Origin: Streptomyces phaeoluteigriseus
Lineage (GTDB): Bacteria > Actinomycetota > Actinomycetes > Streptomycetales > Streptomycetaceae
DNA: 64,000 bases
NCBI RefSeq assembly: GCF_001896135.2
Contig: NZ_MPOH02000015.1
Coordinates: 1,369,394 to 1,433,393, forward strand
Direction of reading: 5' to 3'
Part shown: in pieces, positions 25,499-32,780 of the stretch
Layout of the letters: every line of letters begins with the position of its first letter
Position numbering within the stretch: position 1 is the stretch's first letter
The notes under the pieces: generated by a model
Database searches by the model: none
What the model was told of the DNA's origin: nothing
What the model saw: the letters and a program-made list of their open reading frames with translations, nothing else
Program-made: the position numbers and the translations under genes

Positions 25499-26665
25499 TC
25501 AGCCGGGGATGCCCGCGGCGAGCAGGTCGACGAAGCTGACGTCCTCGCGCGCGACCCCGAAGACCTCGGCCCGCAGCATCGTCCGCTCGGCCCAGGCCCG
25601 GTGCGGCTTCACCTCGTTCATCTTGTTCGTGTACGCCGATCTCAGCACGCCCCCGCCGCCGCGCTCCGGCCGCAGGATGTCCGTCGCGTCGCCGTACTCC
25701 TCGTGGCTGACCACGGACAGCGCGTGCACGGCCGGTACGTGCGAGGGGTGGATGCAGGTCTTGCCCAGCAGGCCGTTGGCGTGATCGAGGGAGATCTCGC
25801 GCAGCAGTCCGTCCATCGCGTGTTCGATCAGTTTCTCACGCAGCTCGACGGCCTGTCCCTCCAGGAAGGGGCTGTGCCGCAGCATCGGCTTGAACATGCG
25901 CTCGGGGACCCGGAAGTACTCCCAGACCGGCCCGGTCACCGTGAACCCGGTGCCGTCGGCCCGCCCCAGCATGTTCACCACGTCGGCGATCACCGAGGCG
26001 ACGATCTGGACGTCGTAGGCGGTCATGTCGGGCGCCCTGCGCAGGCCGTACGACGAGCAGAAGTCGGTGACGCCGAGGCGCAGCGCGAGGACGCGGCTGC
26101 GGTACTTCTCGACGGCGCGGGCGATGCCCTCCAGGGCGTCCACCCGCGACTCGCGGTACATCAGCTCGGGCGTCTCCAGGACGGGCATGCCGAACAGCCG
26201 CCGGCCGCTCGTCAGCTCGGCGCCGGCCAGGGCCTCCAGGAAGGGGATGCCGCGTTCCTCGGTGAACTTCGGGAACACGAACCCGCTGAGCAGCCGCACG
26301 GCCGGGCCGAGGCGCCGGACCAGGTCCGGGATCTGCTCCGGGGTGCGGATGCGGATGAACAGCAGCGGCAGCTCCACGCCGGGGCGGACGGCCAGGTCCG
26401 TGAACTGGCGGACGAGGTTCTCCTCGCCCTCCGCCACGTCCTCGTCACCGATGGAGTCCTCCAGGCACAGCACCATGGACACCACGCCACGCCCGGCCTG
26501 CTTCAGGATGTCCTCGGCCAGCCGGGGCCGGGTGGCCGGGCTGTAGAGCGTGGCCCCGAGAGCGGCGGACAGCACCCGGGCGGGCGAGTCCGCGTCGAAC
26601 GCGCACGGCTCCCGGTGGAACAGGCGCTGGCGCACCTCAGGGGCTAGGTGCCCGAAATGACGCAT
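25499..26665 (-). CDS. HpcH/HpaI aldolase/CitE-like lyase of the Ter module
   Basis: 388 residues. The TIM-barrel lyase core shows VVSMVLCLEDSIGDEDV (metal-binding Glu/Asp), LLFIRIRTPEQI with the substrate Arg, VFPKFTEERG, and GMPVLETPELMY with the second metal Glu. HPSHVPAVHAL near the end matches CitE-like proteins. In Ter clusters this enzyme is predicted to cleave or form a C-C bond during metabolite synthesis. The ATG at 26665 is chosen with AGGGGAGA seven bases upstream. It leads the minus-strand operon lyase-fusion-HAD and is divergent from a terD gene. Confidence 0.87.
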   Translation of the reverse strand: MRHFGHLAPEVRQRLFHREPCAFDADSPARVLSAALGATLYSPATRPRLAEDILKQAGRGVVSMVLCLEDSIGDEDVAEGEENLVRQFTDLAVRPGVELPLLFIRIRTPEQIPDLVRRLGPAVRLLSGFVFPKFTEERGIPFLEALAGAELTSGRRLFGMPVLETPELMYRESRVDALEGIARAVEKYRSRVLALRLGVTDFCSSYGLRRAPDMTAYDVQIVASVIADVVNMLGRADGTGFTVTGPVWEYFRVPERMFKPMLRHSPFLEGQAVELREKLIEHAMDGLLREISLDHANGLLGKTCIHPSHVPAVHALSVVSHEEYGDATDILRPERGGGGVLRSAYTNKMNEVKPHRAWAERTMLRAEVFGVAREDVSFVDLLAAGIPG

Positions 26666-26881
26666 ATATCTCCCCTGGGGTGCAGGTCGGGCGGGTGGAT
26701 TTCGGCAAGAGGTGGCCGGTAATAGTACGTAGAGACCCATGTCCTGGGTTCCCACCGGTCATGAATTTCAGGTAACGCAGAACGGCACAACCCGGTACGA
26801 CCCGGCATCGTCCGCTACGGGAGTGCCTGTTGCCGTGTACCCGCATTGTCGTGAGCAGAACCGAGAGGGCAGGATGAGCGC

Positions 26882-27643
26882 ATGACGCACGCGATGCTGA
26901 AGGGGTCGAACGTCCCGCTGAAGGCCACCACTGTGCGGGCCGTGCTGCGCTGGACACCCGGGCAGGGGGTCCCGGACATCGACGCCTCCGCGCTGCTCCT
27001 CGGCCCCGAGGGTCGTGTGCGATCCGACGAGGACTTCGTCTTCTACAACCAGCCCCGGCACCCCTCCGGGAAGGTCTGGCGGCTCGGCAAGAAGCCCGGC
27101 GCCGAGGGCCTCACCGACACGATCCAGACAGACCTGGCCGGTGTCGAGTCCGACGTCAGCCAGATTCTCCTGGTCGCTTCGGCGGACGGCGCCGCCTTCG
27201 ACCGCGTACGTTCCCTCAGCATCCTGCTGTACGACGCCGCGGCCGCCGCGGGTGAGCCGCTGGCCACCTTCGACATCCGTCCGGAGACCGGCGAGGAGAC
27301 CGCGCTGATCTGCGGGGAGCTGTACCGCCGCGGGGAGGGCTGGAAGTTCCGCGCGCTCGGTGAGGGCTACTCCAACGGCCTCAAGGGCCTCGCCACGGAC
27401 TTCGGCATCTCCGTCGACGAGTCGGAGGAGGCCGCCGCCGACGCCGGCTCCACCCCCAGCCTCTCCCAGCCGCTGCCACCGGAGCAGCCCACGGCCGGCG
27501 TCCCCCAGCAGCCCGCGGCCTACGGCTTCCCGCCGTCCCTGCCGACCTACGGCTACGGCTATCCGGACGCGGCCCCGGCCGGGTCGGCCCCCGCCGCGGA
27601 GTTCCGTATGCCGCCGCAGGGGCCGCAGTTCATCGGCCGGTAA
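26882..27643 (+). CDS. TerD family protein with Pro-rich tail
   Basis: 253 residues. Residues 1-175 form a TerD beta-sandwich: MLKGSNVPL, PDIDASALLLGPEGRV, FVFYNQPRHPSGKV, then GELYRRGEGWKFRALGEGYSNGL. The calcium-binding DDD/E patch of the two shorter TerD paralogues in this window is weaker here. A roughly 75-residue tail rich in Pro, Gln, Tyr and Gly follows, likely disordered and fit for protein contacts. It is divergent from the lyase operon across 216 bases, which must hold both promoters. No clear -35/-10 pair stood out to me there. Confidence 0.87.
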   Translation: MTHAMLKGSNVPLKATTVRAVLRWTPGQGVPDIDASALLLGPEGRVRSDEDFVFYNQPRHPSGKVWRLGKKPGAEGLTDTIQTDLAGVESDVSQILLVASADGAAFDRVRSLSILLYDAAAAAGEPLATFDIRPETGEETALICGELYRRGEGWKFRALGEGYSNGLKGLATDFGISVDESEEAAADAGSTPSLSQPLPPEQPTAGVPQQPAAYGFPPSLPTYGYGYPDAAPAGSAPAAEFRMPPQGPQFIGR

Positions 27644-27728
27644 GAGCGGCGCGGGCGGTGAGGCCGGTGAGAGCGGTGAGGCCGGTACGGCTTGTCCGGC
27701 TCGTGAGGACGGCAGGGGCGGCCGGGAG

Positions 27729-28466
27729 CTAGCGTTCGGCCTTCGTCTTGTAGCCGCGCCCCCACTGCAGGCCCCACCCGTACAACCGGTCCAGCTCGCC
27801 CTGGAAGCCGTAGACGAACCGCACCTCGCGCCGGACCAGCATCTCCCCCTTCACGTTCTCGATCATCACCACCGCGCATGAGCGGGCCTGGGGGTGCCGC
27901 TCGTCGAGGCCTATCTCGATGCGCGGCCCGTTGCTCGGGTAGAGCGTGACGATCGCGTGCGTACGGTCGAAGGCCGGCGTCTGGTCGTAGATGTAGACGA
28001 AGACCAGCAGTCGCTTGATGGATTCCCGGTGGTCGAGATTGACGTAGATCGTCTCACCGGACGCCGACCCGAACCGGTCGTCACCGCTCAGCTTCACGAA
28101 CGGCGGCGCGTTGATCTCGCCCAGCAGGCCGCCCAGCGGCTGGACGACGCCCTTCGTCCCGTCCGCCAGTTCGTACAGGCAGCCCAGGTCGAGGTCGACG
28201 TTGACCATGCTCTGGCTGTGTCCGACGACCTCCGGCGGGCGCAGCGCCTTCAAGGGGTGGCGCAGCAGGCTCTCCCGCGGGTTGCCGCCGAAGTCGGAGG
28301 TGCGCATCCGCCACGCCAGGTTGATGCGCAGGTGCCCGGTGGCGGCGTCCTGCTTGGTGAGCGAGACCTGGCTGTGCCGTTTGGTCAGTTCTATCGCGTT
28401 GCTCGCCGCACTGCCCGAGTCGAAGTCGGCGGCCCGACCGGGCCGGAGTCCGTCGAAGAAGCCCAT
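27729..28466 (-). CDS. TerA-like protein of the TerD superfamily
   Basis: 245 residues from the ATG at 28466. The opening MGFFDGLRPGRAADFDSG is followed by VSLTKQDAATGHLRINLAW, LDLGCLYELADGTKGVVQPLG and FGSASGETIYVNLDHRE, then a C-terminal VRREVRFVYGFQGELDRLYGWGL. This pattern is the TerA/TerD-superfamily tellurium resistance protein of actinobacteria, which probably binds Ca2+ and works with TerD and TerC-type partners at the membrane. It is convergent with the Pro-tailed TerD gene across 85 bases and is the last gene of a four-gene minus-strand Ter run. Confidence 0.82.
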   Translation of the reverse strand: MGFFDGLRPGRAADFDSGSAASNAIELTKRHSQVSLTKQDAATGHLRINLAWRMRTSDFGGNPRESLLRHPLKALRPPEVVGHSQSMVNVDLDLGCLYELADGTKGVVQPLGGLLGEINAPPFVKLSGDDRFGSASGETIYVNLDHRESIKRLLVFVYIYDQTPAFDRTHAIVTLYPSNGPRIEIGLDERHPQARSCAVVMIENVKGEMLVRREVRFVYGFQGELDRLYGWGLQWGRGYKTKAER

Positions 28467-28596
28467 TACCGCCCCCAAGTTCCACGCCCGAAAAACGCCT
28501 GTCCGCACAGTCCCCCGGAAACGACCGGGCGGGACGGCCCCGAGGACTCGTCCTCGACGGCCGCCCCGCTCAGAGCGTTCCTCACCGGGAAGCTGA

Positions 28597-29739
28597 TCAC
28601 ACCCCGGACTGCACCTCGGTCTTGTCGTCCGAGCCCGCTTCTCCCTCTGCCGCTGCCAGCGCGCGGTTGCGGCGCACGGAGGACCAGAAGGACCAGCCGA
28701 TCAGGACCACACCGACCATGCCGGTGATGATCTCGCTGATCTCGTACTGGATGGTGACGAGCAGGATCACCGCGAGGGCGCCGATCGCGTAGTGCGCGCC
28801 GTGCTCCAGGTAGACGTAGTCGTCGAGGGTGCCCTGGCGGACCAGGTAGACCGTGAGCGACCGGACGTACATGGCGCCGATACCGAGGCCGAGAGCCATC
28901 AGCACGATGTCGTTGGTGATGGCGAAGGCGCCGATCACACCGTCGAAGGAGAACGACGCGTCCAGGACCTCGAGGTAGAGGAACATGAAGAAGGCGGCCT
29001 GGCCGGCCAGGACGATCGGGGGCTTCTTCCGGCCGGTCCGCGCGGCCTCTTCCTCCGCCTCGTGCTCGCGCTCCTCCTCTTCCTCGAGCTTGCCCTCGAA
29101 GTAGCCGGAGAGGCCACCGACCACCATGTACGTGATCAGGCCGCCGATGCCGGAGAGCAGGACGGTCTCGGCCTTGTCCGCGGGCCCGGCGTGCAGGTGG
29201 GCGTGGGTGGCGAAGGTCATCGAGGTGACCAGCAGGACGATCAGGGCGATGCAGACCGACAGCATGTCGACCTTGCCCAGCTTGGCCAGCGGGCGCTCCA
29301 GCCAGCCGAGCCACTTGATGTCCCGGTCCTCGAAGATGAAGTCAAGGAAGATCATCAACAGGAACATGCCGCCGAAGGCCGCGATCGCGGGGTGCGCGTC
29401 GGTGACCAGTTCCTGGTAGCGGTCCTTGTCGGTCAGGGCGAGGTCGACGGCCTCGATCGGCCCGAGCTGGGCGCTGATCGCGACGATCACGACCGGGAAG
29501 ACCAGACGCATGCCGAAGACGGCGATCAGGATGCCGATGGTGAGGAAGATCTTCTGCCAGAAGGCATTCATCTTCTTCAGGATTCCGGCGTTGACTACTG
29601 CGTTGTCGAAGGAGAGCGAGATCTCGAGGATGGACAGGATCGCCACGACACCGAAAGCGGTCCACCCCCCGTAGAACACCGCAGCGACGAGGCCGAGCGC
29701 GGTGACCGCGAACGACCACCCGAAGGTTTTCAGAACCAC
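28597..29739 (-). CDS. DUF475 (TerC-like) integral membrane protein
   Basis: 380 residues with about nine membrane segments. TerC-superfamily motifs occur twice: LEISLSFDNAVVNAGIL near residue 40 and LDASFSFDGVIGAFAIT near 275. Between them lies a very acidic loop (KLEEEEEREHEAEEEAA). TerC relatives export metal ions or assemble with TerD proteins at the membrane. DUF475 is the usual membrane partner in actinobacterial Ter loci. The GTG start has AGGATTGGG upstream. It lies 80 bases downstream of a terD gene, with a small hairpin between them (29772-29792). Confidence 0.87.
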   Translation of the reverse strand: MVLKTFGWSFAVTALGLVAAVFYGGWTAFGVVAILSILEISLSFDNAVVNAGILKKMNAFWQKIFLTIGILIAVFGMRLVFPVVIVAISAQLGPIEAVDLALTDKDRYQELVTDAHPAIAAFGGMFLLMIFLDFIFEDRDIKWLGWLERPLAKLGKVDMLSVCIALIVLLVTSMTFATHAHLHAGPADKAETVLLSGIGGLITYMVVGGLSGYFEGKLEEEEEREHEAEEEAARTGRKKPPIVLAGQAAFFMFLYLEVLDASFSFDGVIGAFAITNDIVLMALGLGIGAMYVRSLTVYLVRQGTLDDYVYLEHGAHYAIGALAVILLVTIQYEISEIITGMVGVVLIGWSFWSSVRRNRALAAAEGEAGSDDKTEVQSGV

Positions 29740-29819
29740 TGGCTACCCAATCCTGTCTCTGGGTCCCCGTCCCCCCAAGCGAAACCTGGGGGAGGGTTTC
29801 CCCCGCGCCGTACGCGGCT

Positions 29820-30395
29820 TTACGAAACGTTGACTCCGAAGTCTAGAGCGATCCCCCGCAGTCCCGACGCGTACCCCTGGCCCACCGCACGGAACTTCCA
29901 CTCGCCCTGGTAGCGGTAGAGCTCGCCGAAGATCATCGCCGTCTCGGTCGAAGCGTCCTCGCTGAGGTCGTACCGAGCGAGTTCCTGGCCGTCGGCCTGG
30001 TTCACGACGCGGATGAACGCGTTGCTGACCTGGCCGAACGTCTGGCCGCGCTCGTCGGCCAGGTGGATGGAGACGGGGAAGACGATCTTGTCGCACTGGG
30101 CGGGCACCGTGGCGAGGTCGACGATGAGCGACTCGTCGTCTCCGTCGCCCTCACCGGTGAGGTTGTCGCCGGTGTGCTCCACCGAGCCGTCGGGGCTCTT
30201 GAGCTGGTTGTAGAACACGAACCACTCGTCACCCATGACCCGTCCGCCGACGCACAGCAGCGCGCTGGCATCCAGGTCGAAGGGGGCTCCGGTGGTGGAG
30301 CGCGCGTCCCAGCCGAGGCCGATCATCACCTGGGTGAGATTCGGCGCGACCTTGGACAGGGAGACGTTGCCTCCCTTGGCGAGCGTGACGCCCAT
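29820..30395 (-). CDS. TerD family calcium-binding stress protein
   Basis: 191 residues, full length for TerD. MGVTLAKGGNVSLSK opens the protein. FDLDASALL and DNLTGEGDGDDESL supply the two Ca2+-binding loops. FVFYNQLKSPDGSVEHTGD and YDLSEDASTETAMIFGELYR are hallmark blocks. GGGGAGG lies seven bases before the ATG. It is about two-thirds identical by eye to the next terD gene, so they are tandem duplicates. Regulation is not visible. The 120-base gap between the two could hold a promoter. Confidence 0.92.
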   Translation of the reverse strand: MGVTLAKGGNVSLSKVAPNLTQVMIGLGWDARSTTGAPFDLDASALLCVGGRVMGDEWFVFYNQLKSPDGSVEHTGDNLTGEGDGDDESLIVDLATVPAQCDKIVFPVSIHLADERGQTFGQVSNAFIRVVNQADGQELARYDLSEDASTETAMIFGELYRYQGEWKFRAVGQGYASGLRGIALDFGVNVS

Positions 30396-30515
30396 GCTGG
30401 TCCTCCCCTAGGTCGTGCTTCTTCGGTTGTCCTGCACGTCCGGCGCGCCCGTAAACGGTGCGGCGCCGGACGAAAGCCGTCACGTCATGGACGACGGCGT
30501 CTCTCAGGGGTCGGC

Positions 30516-31091
30516 TCAGACGTTGACGCCGAAGTCCTGCGCGATGCCACGCAGGCCCGAGGCGTACCCCTGGCCGATGGCGCGGAACTTCCACTCCGCG
30601 CCGTGCCGGTACAGCTCGCCGAAGACCATGGCGGTCTCCGTCGAGGCGTCCTCACTGAGGTCGTACCGGGCGATCTCCGCCTCGCCGGCCTGGTTCACGA
30701 CGCGGATGAACGCGTTGCGCACCTGGCCGAAGGACTGCTGGCGGTTCTCGGCGTCGTAGATCGAGACCGGGAAGACGATCTTCTCGACCTCCGCGGGTAC
30801 GGCGGCGAGGTTGACCTTGATCTGCTCGTCGTCGCCCTCGCCCTCACCGGTGATGTTGTCGCCGGTGTGCTCGACGGAGCCGTCGGCGCTCTTGAGGTTG
30901 TTGAAGAAGACGAAGTTGGCGTCGCTGGCGACCTTGCCCGAGCTGTTCAGCAGCAGCGCGCTGGCGTCCAGGTCGAAGTCGGTACCGGTCGTGGTGCGGA
31001 CGTCCCACCCCAGACCGACGATGACCGCGGTCAGGCCCGGGGCCTCCTTGGTCAGCGAAACGTTGCCGCCCTTGCTGAGGCTGACTCCCAC
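30516..31091 (-). CDS. TerD family calcium-binding stress protein
   Basis: 191 residues. The opening MGVSLSKGGNVSLTK, the calcium loops FDLDASALLL and DNITGEGEGDDEQI, and the block YDLSEDASTETAMVFGELYR mark a canonical TerD. It is a tandem paralogue of the next gene and stands first in the minus-strand run terD-terD-DUF475-terA-like. The GTG start has GGAGGACTC directly upstream. Family members respond to tellurite, oxidative and envelope stress. In Streptomyces, TerD proteins also influence differentiation. Confidence 0.92.
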   Translation of the reverse strand: MGVSLSKGGNVSLTKEAPGLTAVIVGLGWDVRTTTGTDFDLDASALLLNSSGKVASDANFVFFNNLKSADGSVEHTGDNITGEGEGDDEQIKVNLAAVPAEVEKIVFPVSIYDAENRQQSFGQVRNAFIRVVNQAGEAEIARYDLSEDASTETAMVFGELYRHGAEWKFRAIGQGYASGLRGIAQDFGVNV

Positions 31092-31280
31092 GAGTCCTCC
31101 ATTGGTGTCCAGGGGCGGGGAGCCCCGTAGTGCGTCGGATATCGGATCAACGATTCGATCCTAGTGAGGGGTTCCCGCACCCCGCAGGCCCTGGAGCCGA
31201 AGAATCACGGGGTGTCGGCCACGAGCCGGCACCCGATGCGGGGCTGCGGGGCCTGCCGGGAACGCCGGTGACGGCCGGGC

Positions 31281-31739
31281 TCAGAGCGCGTCGAGTGCCG
31301 AGACGTACGCACCGAGGTCGCGGGCGTCCGGCAGCGCGTTGACGACGGTCCAGCGCACGACGCCCTCCTTGTCGATGACGAAGGTGCCGCGCACCGCGCA
31401 GCCCTTGTCCTCGGCGAAGACCTCGTAGGCGCGGGAGACCTCGCCGTGCGGCCAGAAGTCGCTCAGCAGCGGGTAGTCCAGGCCTTCCTGCTCGGCGAAG
31501 ACGCGCAGGGTGTGGATGGAGTCGTTGGAGACGGCGAGCACCTGGGTGTCGCGGTCGGAGAACTTCGGCAGGTTGTCGCGCACCTCGCACAGTTCGCCGG
31601 TGCACACACCGGTGAAGGCGAAGGGGTAGAACAGCAGGACGACGTTCTTGCTGCCGCGGAAGTCGGACAGCTTCACGGACCGGCCGTGGTTGTCCTTGAG
31701 CTCGAAGTCGGGGGCCTTGTCGCCGACCTGGATCGCCAT
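31281..31739 (-). CDS. peroxiredoxin (AhpE/Bcp-like)
   Basis: 152 residues, a thioredoxin-fold peroxidase. The active-site stretch PFAFTGVCTGELC puts the peroxidatic Cys at 46 and a second Cys at 51. Further marks are DFELKDNHGRSVKLSDFRG and VRGTFVIDKEGVVRW. It reduces hydrogen peroxide or organic peroxides in the cytosol using a thiol donor. The five-residue Cys spacing suggests an intramolecular disulfide like atypical 2-Cys Bcp, although AhpE proteins work with one Cys. AAAGGG is about nine bases before the ATG. Its position beside the Ter genes fits a stress island. Confidence 0.9.
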   Translation of the reverse strand: MAIQVGDKAPDFELKDNHGRSVKLSDFRGSKNVVLLFYPFAFTGVCTGELCEVRDNLPKFSDRDTQVLAVSNDSIHTLRVFAEQEGLDYPLLSDFWPHGEVSRAYEVFAEDKGCAVRGTFVIDKEGVVRWTVVNALPDARDLGAYVSALDAL

Positions 31740-31840
31740 CGTCGTAGAACCCTTTCTGGGGCTTCGCCGGAACCGGTTGCGGCATTCGGGTGAGAACACC
31801 CCCGCAACGCCGGGAACCACCCTACGCAGCGGCCACGACG

Positions 31841-31883
31841 CACCTGTGGACGGGCCGATGCGGGATCGGCCCGTCCACAGGTG
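31841..31883 (-). terminator. 19-bp perfect hairpin terminator after the DUF3052 gene
   Basis: Perfect 19-bp arms (31841-31859 and 31865-31883) around a 5-base loop lie between the DUF3052 stop and the peroxiredoxin start, both on the minus strand. It separates the two transcripts. Confidence 0.85.
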
Positions 31884-31941
31884 ATGAGAGGGGTTTGTTG
31901 CGGTTTTCCGCTACCTCGACGAGGTCACTTCCTGGACGCGG

Positions 31942-32379
31942 TCACTTCTTGGACTTGGCGGCCTTGGGCGTCACCAGCCGGCTGCCACTCCAGTCCTTGC
32001 CCACGCTGACGCTCTTGCTGGCCGACAGACCCGCCGTCGTCGCGGCTTCGGAGATGTCACTCGGTTCCACGTACCCCGTCCGGCCGGTCTTCGGCGTCAG
32101 GAGGAGGATCGAGCCGCCTTCTTCGATGTACGTGGTGGCGTCCACCAGCGCATCCGTCAGGTCGCCGTCCTCGTCGCGGAACCAGAGCACCACGGCGTCT
32201 GCAACGTCGTCGTAGTCCTCATCCACCAGGTCGCTGCCGATGACTTCCTCGATGGACTCGCGGAGCTCCTGATCGACGTCGTCGTCGTAGCCGATCTCCT
32301 GGACCACCTGCTCGGGCTGGAACCCCAGCCTGACGGCAGGGCTCGTCCGCTCCTCCGCGTGGTCCGCGGTCGCGCTCAC
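31942..32379 (-). CDS. DUF3052 family protein
   Basis: 145 residues, acidic. AVRLGFQPEQVVQEIGYDDD opens the domain, followed by LVDEDYDDVADAVVLWFRDEDGDL and a C-terminal Lys-rich tail. DUF3052 is conserved across actinobacteria beside aceE; its role is not established. The GTG at 32379 is chosen with GGAGGC seven bases upstream. The gene is divergent from aceE, sharing a 400-base control region, and is closed by a 19-bp hairpin. Confidence 0.85.
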   Translation of the reverse strand: MSATADHAEERTSPAVRLGFQPEQVVQEIGYDDDVDQELRESIEEVIGSDLVDEDYDDVADAVVLWFRDEDGDLTDALVDATTYIEEGGSILLLTPKTGRTGYVEPSDISEAATTAGLSASKSVSVGKDWSGSRLVTPKAAKSKK

Positions 32380-32780
32380 GGGTTGCCTCCTGATCATGTT
32401 TCGGGAATAACTCAGCCACGCGCGTGCGCGAAGCATTGGCCGTAGTCCACACGGACGGGACGGATCGCGCAAGTACCCGGCGGTTCGGACCGCCGAAACG
32501 GTGACGATCCTGGCGGTGTCGGCGCAACTCCTGGCACGCGAGGCAAAAAGAAGGTGACGTGCACCACACCTATCTGCCCCGTTTGCGTATTTGAGAACCA
32601 CCCAAGGGTACGAGACTCGAACGAGTGCCGGTTACCTCGGGGTAGAGATGACGTTTGCGGCCCCTAGGTACACGATGGGGGCGATGCAGGTACGGGAGAA
32701 CGTACGGCACGTCCAGCCCCGCAGACAGCCCGACGCACACCCCCACAGCCCCACAGCCCCTCTGACAGGTAAGGAACAGC
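32380..32780. promoter_or_regulatory. divergent control region between DUF3052 and aceE genes
   Basis: This 401-base gap holds no convincing gene. It must contain both promoters. A 12-bp dyad ACTCG-AA-CGAGT lies at 32615-32626, about 155 bases upstream of aceE, and could be an operator. No strong -35/-10 pair is evident to me. Confidence 0.4.
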
